From Gigantopelta aegis (Eukaryota; Mollusca; Gastropoda; Neomphalida; Peltospiridae): DNA of 64,000 nucleotides. The stretch spans positions 84,179,621 through 84,243,620 of the forward strand of contig NC_054707.1 in NCBI RefSeq assembly GCF_016097555.1, given 5' to 3'. Shown here one piece after another: positions 12,425-63,525 of this stretch; within the stretch, counting starts at the first letter, position 1; every line of letters starts with the position of its first letter. Both the position numbers and the translations under genes were made by a program. A model generated the notes under the pieces. The model saw nothing but the letters and a program-made list of their open reading frames with translations. It was not told the origin of the DNA and made no database searches.

Positions 12425-12545
12425 TAAAATATATTTTTTCGTACGTATGAAATTATTTGAATACAAAATCCAGTTTGGGCTTCTTACAAGTATTAAGACG
12501 ACCAGAAACGCATTGAATATACAGACACTGATATTCTAAATAAAA
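12425..12545. repeat. Dispersed repeat, copy 1
   Basis: It contains TTCGTACGTATGAAA, ATCCAGTTTGGGC and the phrase GAATATACAGACACTGATAT. The same order of phrases recurs at 59925-60055 (TTCGTATGTATGAAA ... TAATATACAACCACTGATAT) and the last phrase at 54840-54885. This suggests a short non-autonomous element of unknown class. Confidence 0.45.
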
Positions 12546-12688
12546 AACTATATTTAATATGTAAGTTTAATCGTAGAAATATTTTATTAGTCGGAAACGT
12601 CTTACAATGCAGCAAACTCAAGAATGTCCCTTTAAATAATCTTGCTTCGAATTTAAATAGCTGTACATGCAATACAGTTACAGTTCAG

Positions 12689-13356
12689 GACCCATATTCA
12701 CAAAATATCGTAAGCCTAGTTTTACACGTAAACGTAAATCTACGACTGAAGAGCTATTCACGAAACAACGAAAACGTAAGTTACGTGTAAAGTTGGACGT
12801 AAATATAAGAGTGCCTCAGGTTGCAACTAACGCTGCACGTAAGTTGTGTACATATAATAAATCAAGTACGATCGCCGTTATTTACTATTATTTACGGAAA
12901 CTAGCAGCATTTCCAATAAATGAAGCAGTTTGCTATGGCGAACGCCCACGGATTGAACATATTTTTGTTCGTGATCGAACGGATGTTTTCGACTTGGCCA
13001 ATTTCTCCTGAGTTATCTTTTCCTTTTTAAGAAATGTCCTCAAATTCGTACCAAAACGCGGATCCCCACCAATACCAAAATGCCATGGTTCACTGTTCGC
13101 AATGTTATTGTTAGCAGACGACAAACAAAATTGCGTTTTGCGCATTTGTTATTTACCCGGTAGCCATCGTTTCTAATGTGTTTTTATTAATTACTCCGGT
13201 GAGAATGTTAAATCGTAGATTTACGTCCAACTAAGTTACGTTTACATTTACGACCATCTTTGAGAATAAGGTGCTTCTTGCACGTAAACGTAAATCTACG
13301 GCACACGTAAGTGCTAGTCGTAGACGTAAATTTACACTGTTTTGTGAATATGGGTC
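12689..13356. mobile_element. MITE with TIR GACCCATATTCACAAAA, complete copy
   Basis: The left end GACCCATATTCACAAAA is mirrored exactly at the right end (TTTTGTGAATATGGGTC, ending 13356). The 668-bp element is flanked by CAG on the left (12686-12688) and CTG on the right (13357-13359), compatible with a 3-bp CWG target. Subterminal ACGTAAAcGTAAAtCTACG-like motifs occur in both orientations. Open frames inside are not a recognised protein. Confidence 0.75.
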
Positions 13357-13359
13357 CTG

Positions 13360-13871
13360 GACCCATATTCACAAAATATCGTAAGTCTAGTTTTACACGT
13401 AAACGTAAATCTACGACTGAAGAGCTATTCACGAAACAACGAAAACGTAAGTTACGTGTAAAGTTGGACGTAAATATAAGAGTGCCTCAGGTTGCAACTA
13501 ACGCTGCTCGTAAGTTGTGTACATATAATAAATCAAGCACGATCACCGTTATTTACTATTATTTACGGAAAATAGCAGTATTTCAAATAAATGAAGCAGT
13601 TTGCGATGGCGAACGCCCACGGATTGAATATATTTTTGTTCGTGATCGAACGAATGTTTTCGACTCGGCCAATTTCTCCTGAGTTATCTTTCCCTTTTTA
13701 AGAAATGTCCTCAAGTTCGTACCAAAACGCGAATAACCCACCAATACCAAAATGCCATGGTTCACTGTTCGCAATGTTATTGTTAGCAGACGACAAACAA
13801 AATTGCGTTTTGCGCATTTGTTATTTACCCGGTAGCCATCGTTTCTAATGTGTTTTTATTAATTACTCCAG
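13360..13871. mobile_element. Second, 3'-truncated copy of the same MITE
   Basis: It starts 3 bp after the first copy ends, sharing the CTG between them. It matches the first copy closely through ATTAATTACTCC, then diverges at about 13871, so the right third and right TIR are missing. The copies differ at scattered bases, so it is not a simple assembly duplication. Confidence 0.7.
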
Positions 13872-14723
13872 TGAAAGTGCGCGTGTGTGTGTGTTTTACC
13901 ACTGTTTTGCAGAGGGCTGTGGAAGATAAGCTTGTGCTAAACCTGTCGCCCTCATTACCCGACTTACTTTGTAGGCTAGGTCAGCTGACTGCAGTGCATG
14001 CGCCAACCAAATGGTTGGATCTAACCATAATTGAATTTGCGTTATGTAAATAGAAATTAATTTTCAGACACTGTGATTATGGCTACATTCGATCGCATAG
14101 ACGGATATTAAAGCCCCGTTACTGGAACGTATAAACCACTAGCAGAAATCGATTAGTCAGAATGACACGCTTGCTATTACAGTTACGGTCTCTGGTTACC
14201 ATATTATAACATCATGTACAAATATGAAATACAAGCTCAAATGCACTTTTAAAAAAATCGTGTATGTTCGCTATGAACGGAGATCGTCAAAAGTATACGC
14301 TCGATTCGTCGTCTGTGCCGCCATTGCTCGGCAAAGCACAAACGACAGCCTGTTGTCAGTTTCAGTTAACACGTGCGTTTGCCGATTTCAAATTATAGGG
14401 TTGTCTCAAAAACATGAAATGAGAAATCTTGCGCTGTACGAAGAACGTTCGGTTGAGGATATGGTACTAGAAGTTTTCGTTAAAACCGGTTTGGCGTATT
14501 ATCGACAATCGTATCTTCCTATTTCAGAATTAATATTTTATAAAGTGTTAGTAGAACTTTCAAAGTTTAATTTGTATACTAGTAACACATTGATCATGTA
14601 TATATTTCTTGAATAAAATATACTAAAGTATACAATGAACGTTTTCACTTCTTAATTTTACGTGTGTTAAAATCGACAAATTCAAATAAATATTCTTTCG
14701 TTTGGAAAGGGTAACGTTATTTT
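13872..14723. other. Unassigned stretch, one 130-codon frame of unknown meaning
   Basis: A + frame at 14224-14616 gives a 130-residue Cys/Tyr/Val-rich sequence that I do not recognise. It has no signal peptide or repeated motif that would support a gene, and its flanks are AT-rich. I do not call it a gene. Confidence 0.3.
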
Positions 14724-15135
14724 TTGTTTGTTTGTTGAACGACATCAGTGTTAGAGCATATTGATTTAATAATCATCTGCTATTGGATGTCAAACATTTG
14801 GTAATTTCGACATATAATCTTAGAGAGGAATCGGGTGCATGTGCAGGGGGAGGGTATTGGAGGTCTAAACCCTTATCTGCCCATGCTTACAAAAATTTAA
14901 ATATATTTTCATGGGGAGCATGGCCCCATATAAACTTTCCTCAACACAGTCTATATCCCCAACCCCGCTGAAATCCCTGCACACGCGCCTTGGAAACCCA
15001 CTACATTTAAAAAAAAAAATGTTTTAGCAAGGGATCGTTTATAGGCCCTATGTACCATCCCACAGACAGGATATCACACACCATGGCCTTTTATATATCC
15101 GCCGATGGGGATCGATCCTAGACTGACCGCGCATT
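14724..15135 (-). mobile_element. Reverse-oriented SINE split by a small MITE
   Basis: The 3' tail (reverse of GTTGTTCAACAAACAAAC) lies at 14724-14745. The body (AGCAAGGGATCG, then CCATCCCACAGACAGGATA, then GGGGATCGATCCTAGAC) continues to about 15135. Between 14834 and 14989 the SINE consensus is interrupted by unrelated sequence, described separately. Confidence 0.65.
14834..14989. mobile_element. Small MITE nested in the SINE
   Basis: The 156-bp insert has imperfect 15-bp inverted ends, GG(T/C)GC(A/G)TGTGCAGGG. GGAA occurs within a few bases of each end (14827-14830, 14992-14995), possibly a remnant of a target duplication. A related sequence occurs near 53205-53305 (GCATGACTGAAATCCCC, then CCCAGCACGCATGCCT), supporting a dispersed family. 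Confidence 0.5.
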
Positions 15136-15745
15136 TCCCAAACCCCTCCACCTTTTTAGGTCTAAGTAATGAATAAAAAATAACATATAGTCTTGAAAAA
15201 TGTTACGTAAATCGAACACAACATCCTCTTCCTCTACCCCTAGAGCGTTACGTAATTATTAACACCCCCTTACATGTAATGCGTATGCCAACCGCTGGCT
15301 AGTGTCAAAATTTCAAGGCAAATCCCCCACCGACCCCTGGAAAGGTGTTGTTCCATATCTCTATGACTATAAATATGTCTTGAAGATATCAGACGACCCC
15401 TCAATCAAGACAGTGAAATTTGTTCAAAATCACGCGAGAAGCTCAGCGCCTGCGCAAATCACGTAAAGTCCCAGTTCTACTGGCGGGACGCTAAATGAAG
15501 AAAAACAAAGCTGGCCATTGCGTTTGTAGTTGACCTAGATACTGTAGATAGCGAGCATTGCGAAACTATAGCGATGTGGTGGACCTTTTCATTCATTCAT
15601 CCATCCATCCATCCATCCATCATTCGTTCATTCATTCATTATTTTTATCATTCATTCATGAATTCATTCCCAACTCCAGAAACGCGAAATAAATCCAATG
15701 GTTCTCTCTTGCTGAAGGTGTAATTTATAAATAAAGAAGGAGAAG
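15136..15745. promoter_or_regulatory. Putative promoter region of the KIAA0930 homolog
   Basis: This lies upstream of exon 1. The segment 15420-15560 is more GC-rich than its surroundings, with an NRF1-like GCGCCTGCGCAA and an E2F-like TGGCGGGA. No TATA box is evident. A CATC/CATT microsatellite occupies about 15585-15660. The transcription start cannot be placed from sequence alone. Confidence 0.35.
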
Positions 15746-55250
<39,505 letters not shown>

Positions 55251-55385
55251 CAGAACTTGATGCTGGGACATCACGGACAAAAAACTGGTGCTCATTCCAC
55301 AGATATATTATTATTATTATCCACACCATTCCAGGAACAGTCTATGACACTCTGATGATATCACCACTTCAACTGTTAAGACAAT

Positions 55386-55942
55386 ACAAACCAATGATAC
55401 CATCACTTAAGTGATTTAAATCAATGATATCAGTACTTCAGTGATTTAAACCAGTGATATCAGTACTCAGTGATTTAAACCAGTGATATCAGCACTCAGT
55501 GATTTAAACCAGTGATATCAGCACTTAAGTGATTTAAATCAATGATATCAGTACTTCAGTGATTTAAACCAGTGATATCAGCACTTCAGTGATTTAAACA
55601 ATGATATCAGCACTTCATTGATTTAAACCAGTGATATCAGCACTTCAGTGATTTAAACCAGTGATATCAGCACTTCAGTGATTTAAACCAGTGATATCAG
55701 CACTTAAGTTATTTAAACCAGTGATATCAGCACTTCAGTGATTTAAACAATGATATCAGCACTTAAGTGATTTAAACCAGTGATATCAGCACTTCAGTGA
55801 TTTAAACCAGTGATATCAGCACTTCAGTGATTTAAACCAGTGATATCAGCACTTAAGTGATTTAAACCAGTGATATCAGCACTTCAGTGATTTAAACAAT
55901 GATATCAGCTCTTCAGTGATTTAAACAATGATATCTGCACTC
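55386..55942. repeat. 30-bp array in the putative 3' UTR
   Basis: About 18 copies of AGTGATTTAAACCAGTGATA plus TCAGCACTTC begin about 135 bp after the stop codon. It lies in the expected 3' UTR. Confidence 0.95.
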
Positions 55943-56019
55943 TTTCAAAATGTGCCAACTTTCAAATTGATCTAATTCTGGAAGGGAAGATTAATGATGG
56001 GGAAAATGGGAATCCCAGA

Positions 56020-56970
56020 AGAGTATGTCGAGTGTTGACATGATCCCAGAAAGAATGTCAGTGTTGATATTATCCCAGAAAGAATGTCAGTGTTGATATG
56101 ATCCCAGAAAGAATGTCAGTGTTGATATGATCTCAGAAAGAATGTTTCAGGTGTTGATATGATCCCAGAAAGAATGTTTCAGGTATTGATATGATCCCAG
56201 AAAGAATGTTTCAGGTGCTGATATGATCCCAGGAAGAATGTGTCAGGTGTTGATATGATCCCAGAAAGAGTGTGTCAGGTGCTGATATGATCCCAGAAAG
56301 AATGTGTCACGTGCTGATATGATCCCAGAAAGAATGTGTCAGGTGCTAATATGATCCCAGAAAGAATGTGTCAGGTGCTGATATGATCCCAGAAAGAATG
56401 TGTCAGGTGCTGATATGATCCCAGAAAGAATGTGTCAGGTGTTGATATGATCCCAGAAAGAATGTCAGTGTTGATATGATCCCAGAAAGAATGTTTCAGG
56501 AGTTGATATGATCCCAGAAAGAATGTGTCAGGTGTTGATATGATCCCAGAAAGAATGTTTCAGGTGCTGATGGATCCCGGAAACAATGTGTCAGGTGCTG
56601 ATATCCCAGAAACAATGTGTCAGGTGTTGATATGATCCCAGAAACAATGTGTCAGGTGTTGATATGATCCCAGAAACAATGTGTCAGGTGTTGATATGAT
56701 CCCAGAAACAATGTTAGGTGTTGATATGATTTAGAAAGAATGTGTCAGGTGTTGATATGATCCCAGAAAGAATGTGTCAGATGTTTATGTGGACCCAAGA
56801 AAAGGTGTTTATGGAGATCCCAGAAAAAGAGAGTGAGCTGTTGATGGGGGTCCCGGAAAGAGTGTGTCAGGTGTTGTGGGGATCCCGGAAAGAGAGTGTC
56901 AGGTGTTGATGAATATCCTGGAAAGTGTGTGTCAGGTGTTGATGTGGGATCCTGGAAAGTCGGAATTTGG
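56020..56970. repeat. 28-32-bp array in the putative 3' UTR
   Basis: About 28 copies of GATATGATCCCAGAAAGAAT plus GTGTCAGGTG(T/C)T are present, with shorter 28-bp forms lacking GTCAGG. The units decay toward the right end. Confidence 0.93.
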
Positions 56971-57004
56971 GTGTAGTTTAGTGGTAGATCACTCTCCTGA
57001 GAGG

Positions 57005-57200
57005 GGAAGGATCATCAAATGTTTTTTTTTCCATTCTAACCAGTGCTGTATGACTTATGTTAAATGGTTGTGCATATAAAAGAACCCTTTCTTCTAATTG
57101 ATAAAAGTGAGAGTAGTGGGTTTCTTCTCTCCAGACTAAGTGTCAAAATTGATATATGTGAATATACTTAATAGCTGTTATTTGAATATGATGACTTACA
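57005..57200 (+). mobile_element. Degenerate SINE fragment
   Basis: GTGCATATAAAAGAACCCTT and AGTGGGTTTCTTCTCTCCAG fit the SINE body; the head and tail are not clear. Confidence 0.5.
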
Positions 57201-57414
57201 ACTGAATTTACATTCCTTTCCTTTACCACAAAGCCGTACGATTGCTGTTGAGTGTTTGTGGTTGATTATAACATACTGGTAGGTCAAGTGCTATGTTTGC
57301 TTTAAACAAGTGGACCAAATATCCTAGTCACCCCAGCATTGATCTTATGAAGGAGTACAGAAATAATAGCTTTCTAGTATTTTATAGAGGTTGTTAAAAT
57401 GTATATAGGTTCAG

Positions 57415-57850
57415 TGACTATATCTGGAATAGTCCTCTGTACAAACCATTAGTTAAAGCTTGTGTCAGGGATGTGTTTACTAATACTGACTCTTATATCT
57501 GGAATAGTCCTCTGTACAAGCCATTACTTAAAGCTTGTGTCAGGAATGTGTTTACAATTACAGATTATATCTGGAATAGTCCTCTGTACAAACCATTACT
57601 TAAAGCTTGTGTCAGGAATGTGTTTACTAATATTGACTCTTATATCTGGAATAGTCCTCTGTACAAACCATTACTTAAAGCTTGTGTCAGGGATGTGTTT
57701 ACTAATACTGACTCTTTTATCTGGAATATTCCTCTGTACAAACCATTACCTAAAGCTTGTGTCAGGGATGTGTACTGTTACTGACTCGTTTCTGGAATAG
57801 TCCTCTGTACAAACCATTACTTAAAGCTTGTGTCAGGGATGTGTTTACTA
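57415..57850. repeat. ~75-bp array, six units
   Basis: Units carry ATATCTGGAATAGTCCTCTG, TACAAACCATTACTTAAAGC and TTGTGTCAGG(G/A)ATGTG. It keeps two + frames open by composition only. Confidence 0.92.
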
Positions 57851-57935
57851 ATACAGATTGTATTTTTAAATTTATGCTTCTGTCTTTCATTGGTCATCAG
57901 TAAAGACGAATGTTATGTCAAACCAGTTTTTGTAA

Positions 57936-57936
57936 T

Positions 57937-57980
<44 letters not shown>

Positions 57981-58059
57981 CAGGTGTTCATACTTTTTAT
58001 TTATTGTATTATAACACAAGTGTACTGCAATGTTGATGAATTAGACTATGTAGTGGTAT

Positions 58060-58130
<71 letters not shown>
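57936..58130. repeat. Poly(T) run and (TA)n microsatellite
   Basis: A T-run of about 40 bp (57938-57977) and a 64-bp AT dinucleotide run (58063-58127). Confidence 0.95.
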
Positions 58131-58800
58131 CTACAGTTTTTCTACTATATTGTACCTTTTTTATATACCATTGTCCTTTAAAGCAGTTCAGAAATTGTGA
58201 TGTTAAGTTGCTATTTATTCCTTCATTTAGCCAAATTACATTACATTTGTAACCAGTTATTCATGATAGATTTAAACAGTTAAAATTGTAATAATAAAAA
58301 TCACCAGAATTTTCCTGTGGAGGAAAGGCAGTGTGATATTACTTCCTTTATACCAACATCTACGTCCATTCTGACCTAGAAGTAGAAAATACAGTTCGTA
58401 TTGGTACAGAACTAATATAAGTGGAAGTCAAACATTCCATACATATTTTATTTCCACTTGATTATTTGTACTACTTAGTGACAGTGTCTAGAGAGTATTC
58501 TTGATAGTGGAAGTTAGTACGTGTGTATATAATGTGTTTATTTTCATATAATACACAAGTAAACCTCACCTCACAATACATAACCTCACGGATATGACGA
58601 TTTAAAATATTTTAATCTGAAATTGGATTTAATTTAATATATAGTCTTAGTTAATATTATACATTAAGTTAATGAATTTTCACTGAATTACTCAAAAATT
58701 GAAATGACCTCTATTTAGATTTTTGAGATGTTTAAGATGATTACTATGGGGATGTTATTTTACACATTTTTGTCTCACTTCAGATTTTTATTTTCCATTT
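58131..58800. other. Putative 3' UTR/downstream, first polyA signal
   Basis: AATAAA at 58293-58298 is the first plausible polyadenylation signal after the arrays. Others lie at 59826-59831 and 61776-61781. Which one is used cannot be told from sequence. Nothing else is recognised. Confidence 0.35.
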
Positions 58801-59370
58801 AGTCCCCTTCCGGTCGAACCGAGGGGACTATAGGTTTCATCTCTGTCCTTCTGTCCGTCTGTCTTTTGGTCTGTCTGTCTATCCATTTGTCCCACATATA
58901 GTTTTCCAGATGTTTTTTGTTTTTGTTTTTGTTTTTTTACAATGCATCAAAATATTGATCTAAAATTTTGTGTATAGCTTTATGATGTTCTGTTAGAGAT
59001 CTTTCAGGATGATTTACCCATTTTTGATAGAGTTATGGCCCTTGAACTTACTTGATATGTACATTTGTTTTCTGGACTTTTATTTCTATTATGCCACAAG
59101 ATATTGAGCTGAAATTTTGTGTACAGCTTTATCATGTTTTATTACAGGTCACGTATGACTTTCAGGGTGATTTACCCATTTTTGATAGAGTTATGGCCCT
59201 TGAACATACTAGATATGAACATTTATATTCTGGACTTTTTATTTCTATTATGCCACAAGTTATTGAGCTGAAATTTTGTATATAACTTTATCATGTTCTG
59301 TTACAGATTTAGTTTGACTTTCGTGGCACTTTACCAGTTTTTCACATAAGTTATGGCCCTTGAACATGTA
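58801..59370. repeat. Dispersed repeat with hairpin head and ~146-bp internal units
   Basis: It begins with a hairpin (AGTCCCC ... GGGGACT with inner CGGT/ACCG arms, 58801-58829) and a GTCTGTCT-rich stretch. Three tandem units follow, each with AAATTTTGTGTATAGCTTTA, GATTTACCCATTTTTGATAG and AGTTATGGCCCTTGAAC. Repeats containing the last phrase are common in mollusc genomes; the class is unknown. Confidence 0.6.
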
Positions 59371-59924
59371 TTGCTTTAGCTGTGCTCTTAAAATGCTTGT
59401 TAATTTTTACAATAGCCAAAGTTAAAAAGCTAAAAATTACCTTTAATTATGTTTGTTTTTTTTGCTAAATCATTATCATGTCATTTTCACTGTTGTGGGT
59501 CTGTTCTGGGTTCCATAGAGGAAAAAACAATTAAATAACAAACGACAGCTTCCTCTCCATTTTAACAACAAATTTAAAACTGTTATGTTAAATACTAAAA
59601 TAGCAATTGAAGTGAATTCAATAATGTAAAAGATTTGGTTTATGTTTCTCAGGTTTGAAATGTTTTTAAGATGAAAACTCCAGGAATGTTCATTTTTATA
59701 GTCAGTGCAATTTGAGATACGATGACTAATTTGTGAAATAAGTGGACTACAATATGAGAAAGTTTTCTTAATCACTTTCTGAAAGGACTGCCTTGAGTTT
59801 GCTACATTGTACAATGTTTATCACTAATAAAATCTTTAACAACTAAAAGTACATTCTCAATTTATTTTCTTGTTTAGAATATCAGTGTTTCTGATCGTAC
59901 TAATGTTTGTAAGTACCCCAAACT
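59371..59924. other. Unassigned stretch with AATAAA
   Basis: AT-rich. AATAAA at 59826 followed by a TTTAACAACT stretch is a candidate polyA site. No gene is seen. Confidence 0.35.
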
Positions 59925-60055
59925 GGATTTGGTCTCACAATAATTTCGTATGTATGAAAAAATATATACTGGGAAATACAATAAAGTTTGACCAAATATT
60001 AACACTAGGATGATGAGAAACACATTTAATATACAACCACTGATATTTTGTTCAG
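59925..60055. repeat. Dispersed repeat, copy 2
   Basis: The same series of phrases as at 12425-12545 (CCAAACTGGATTTGG, TTCGTATGTATGAAA, ACTAGGATGATGAGAAACAC, ACCACTGATAT), with the first phrase inverted. Confidence 0.4.
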
Positions 60056-61279
60056 AAAAGTATGTTGCCAGTCATTAACAGTCTCTATTGATTGGTAACA
60101 TGTGCATCAAACTGTGGCAGTCCCTTGAAGTGTTTAGAGTGATGCCTATCAATCAGGTTTACAAGTATACAAACCAGGTGCTTTGTCTGAGCCACACTCC
60201 AGCCCGTCGCTGCTCCTTGAAGCAGTAATAAGCCTGACCTAATTAATTTACCCCCAGTCCACCGTACTCACCAATAATGATGTCTAACGCAGTCTACAGG
60301 AAGACCTATTTTACAGAAAAAAGATTGTAAGTTTTGTTTGACAGTCACTTTATTATGACAGAAACCGCTTTCTATCATCGCTCACACTCGTCACCCACTC
60401 GCAGTGTTTGTTGTGTATGCTTGTAAAATGATTGAACTAATAGCTGATCTTCTAGTACCAGTAGACGTTTTCTAATGATATAAAAATTAAATGAGTTTGT
60501 GTAATTTAGTGAGCTGCTTTGCATGTTGCAGTCATTGTCATTGTAAGTTCATATGTACACAACCACAGAAACAATTATAACCATTGCATTATTGAACATT
60601 TAGAAATGAGATCAAAATGGTGTATTTAAAAATAAAGCTGTCCAAAGTAAATGGAAACAATCTGAGTATGAAATTGACTGCAAATGTTTTTTATTGTTTT
60701 ATTTCATAAAAGTATTGTTACCAGTCTACATATTTTCTATACTATTATATTCTACCACTGTTTTTTATTATTACAATACTGCATTGGCTGGCATTTTAGC
60801 AATCGTACAACATTTTTTTTCTAATTTGCATTAAATTATGTTATACATTGTTTTGTACTTTCAAATGTTGACAACCTGCTAACACTCCAAATATTGTATG
60901 TTCATCCAAACATCCACAAATGAAAATAACCAAAGACGTTAACCACGTACCAGAATATGTAAGTACCAGAATATGTAATTACAGTCGTTAAAAGGTCTGT
61001 TAGTGAACAACATCTTAACAAGTGTATTAAACTCGGGGCAGACCTTGAAGTGTTAGGGTGATTACTATCGATCAGTTGTACAACCCTTGACTTACCTAAA
61101 ACTATATCTCTGATTAATACAGAATCCAAGGGATATTTATACATGTGACATGATTCCAGAACTGAGCCACGGTACCATTCAGAAGTGTACAGTGTATTTC
61201 GTATGCAGTATTCTGTATGGAATGGCACCGTCACTTAGGAAGATGAGAGTGGATGTAGACACATAAATGTACAGCCGTC
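60056..61279. other. Downstream stretch, nothing firm
   Basis: No gene recognised. The phrase CCTTGAAGTGTT(T)AG(A/G)GTGAT with AT(C/A)AATCAG occurs near 60125 and 61047, a weak dispersed repeat. ACCAGAATATGTAA occurs twice in tandem near 60950-60980. Confidence 0.4.
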
Positions 61280-61284
61280 GACTT

Positions 61285-61450
61285 GGAAGAGGTGGGATGG
61301 AGCTAGCTCAACGGTCTAGCACTTGTTTGATGTCTGATAGTTTGATCGATCACCCCACCCCACATTGCAACCAGTGTACCACCATTGACATGGTAAAGGC
61401 TGTGATATGTGATGTCCTGCTTATGTGAAAGTGCAAATAAAACACCCATG
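61285..61450 (+). mobile_element. Degenerate SINE fragment
   Basis: GGAGCTAGCTCAACGGTCTAGC resembles an A-box-bearing head, and AACCAGTGTACCACC, AAGGCTGTGATATGTGATG and GTGCAAATAAAACACCC follow SINE body order. Heavily diverged. Confidence 0.5.
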
Positions 61451-62040
61451 CAGCTATTTTGGTGTTCTAAATATGCCCCATGTGTTCTTGATCACAAAAT
61501 GTATTACTTTGAATTTCAAATCCATCCTGTGTACATGTTTTTGCTAAACTGATGTGCTTTGAAATGATTACCACAAATGCTAGCTAAAAATAGTAAAATG
61601 ATGCCTTGGTGTTTTCTTTTTCAGTAGATGACATTTAAAAAAATTAATTTTCATATTCTGAGTTTCGTTCCTGCTGGTCACATGTATATAGTGTTTGTAA
61701 TACTGATTCATTCATTGAAGTTAACACGGCCTCACATTGTGGCTGTCTTTTGGCAGTCTGATTTATCATGTACGAAATAAATTGACTAACATAAAGGGAC
61801 TGTCAGTTGTGTTTTATTTATTTATTTGGTCACAGATCAAAGAGAATAGCATGGCCCCAGTTGGTGTGTTACATAAGTAATGAGTAGTGGCGTGCAAACC
61901 ACCCCGTGCACGCAAACCAAACCAACCCGTGCACGCAATTACCACGTGTGGAGCGCTTGGACCGCTAATGACGATCACAGATTACATGTATGTGAAGATG
62001 CTGTCACTGCTTCACCACCTTTGTATCAGTTATATTGACT
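61451..62040. other. Downstream stretch, nothing recognised
   Basis: A candidate polyA signal AATAAA at 61776-61781 is followed by TTGACTAACATAAAGG. AAACCACCCCGTGCACGC/AACCAACCCGTGCACGC is a short duplication at 61897-61938. Confidence 0.35.
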
Positions 62041-62046
62041 GGGGCA

Positions 62047-62158
62047 ATACATACATACATACATACATACATACATCTATATCTATCTATCTATCTATCC
62101 ATCCATCCATCCATCCATCCATCCATCCATCCATCCATCCATCCATCCATCCCTCCCT

Positions 62159-62230
<72 letters not shown>
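62047..62230. repeat. Compound microsatellite
   Basis: Consecutive blocks of (ATAC)n, (ATCT)n, (ATCC)n, (CTCC)n and (CT)n. Confidence 0.97.
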
Positions 62231-62233
<3 letters not shown>

Positions 62234-62287
62234 GATGCCATTTATTTTACTAGATGGTTCAAACTTGTCTAACCATCCAAAACGTGT

Positions 62288-62778
62288 TGGGTACAATGAG
62301 TTGTAAGATACATTGTATCTAACGGACACGAATGTAGTAGTCTATTCCTTACATGTCCTCCAAAACCCGGTTCAAAATAAATTTAAACGTCTTTCCAATT
62401 AAAACTCATTTCTTGCACACCCGTTGGTGAGAACATCGTGTGTTATGCTTGATAACACATAGTTGTTTACACACGTACCTGTGTTAACAATTTCAAGACA
62501 TACGACTGGCTGCTCCTAGGTGATGACCAGGTCACCAGTGCCATACAACCAATGAAAAACAACACGGTGGAAATAGATTACACTGACTTATAGTTAACCT
62601 GACAATGATGTGTCTGTGAGGCGTAAGTTAGCTACAAGTGCAACGTCTGTAGATAACCTTTAGTCGAAAAAGATGTTAAAATTTGCTTAAAACCTGGTTT
62701 TTCAGGATATGTAAGAAATAGAATAATACATTTGTGTCCGTTAGATACCATTTATCTCACAACTCGTGGAGAAAAATG
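62288..62778. repeat. Foldback with ~105-bp imperfect arms
   Basis: The left arm (62288-62390; ACAATGAGTTGTAAGATACA, TATCTAACGGACACGAATG, AACCCGGTT) is the reverse complement of the right arm (about 62668-62778; AAACCTGGTTTTTCAGGA, CATTTGTGTCCGTTAGATA, ATCTCACAACTCGTGG), with scattered mismatches. It is probably an old MITE or foldback element. Target duplication not resolved. Confidence 0.7.
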
Positions 62779-63330
62779 GTATCTACCGGCCACTCATGTA
62801 TTATTCTCTAGTTACAGCTTATGCGATTGCAATTAACTTATACATTCGATTTTGATCGTGCTTATTTCATTGGATGATAGCATTATGACATGACCGTTTC
62901 ATCACCGTGAAACAACCAATCAAGATTCTAATATAATAATGTCCAGTGTTTATCAGAGACGAAATGACCTACAACGGATGTTCTCTCACGTTTAGATGTC
63001 GTTAAACTTGCGATAGTGTATAGTATACGTATACATGTATAAAACAGTTTTGGTGATAAAATGAAAATACAAATACATTTTAAACGTCTGTTTATTACTA
63101 ACCACAGCTCCACACATTGTTTTGGTGAATGTTTCACCAACTTTCCTTCGTTCACATACCTTTTTCTGACATCCAGTAGCTGAAATTAGGTTGGGATGAC
63201 GTTAAACATTCATTCATTCATTCATTCATGCATTCATTCATTCATGCATTCATTCATAGAACACTATTAATTCAAAGTCAAAAATAGTGTGTAATAAATC
63301 TATAAACTACTGTTATTTGGCCTTTGTGAA
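62779..63330. other. Stretch with a SINE-type 3' tail
   Basis: TCTGACATCCAGTAGCTGAA and GACGTTAAACATTCATTC with an ATTC/CATT tail at 63165-63255 is the dispersed-family tail seen also at 51910. The rest is unassigned. Confidence 0.45.
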
Positions 63331-63525
63331 TGGTTTGTCAAACTAAGCTGGATTCGCTTTACACGGCTACTGTCGAACTACTCTTCTATTACTACTGGTT
63401 TGTCAAACTAAGCTGGATTCGCTTTACACGGCTACTGTCGAACTACTCTTCTATTACTACTGGTTTGTCAAACTAAGCTGGATTCGCTTTACACGGCTAC
63501 TGTCGAACTACTCTTCTATTACTAC
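63331..63525. repeat. 65-bp unit, three tandem copies
   Basis: Three apparently identical copies of a unit starting TGGTTTGTCAAACTAAGCTG and ending TTCTATTACTAC. Confidence 0.97.

Noticed and set aside
14224-14616. A 130-codon open frame
   Set aside because: No family recognised, AT-rich surroundings, no splice or promoter support. Left as unassigned.
57462-57800. Two overlapping repetitive + frames
   Set aside because: They come from a ~75-bp tandem array after the gene and repeat with the array.
61887-62253. Frames with His-Pro-Ser-Ile and Leu-Ser repeats
   Set aside because: They translate the compound (ATCC)n/(CT)n microsatellite.
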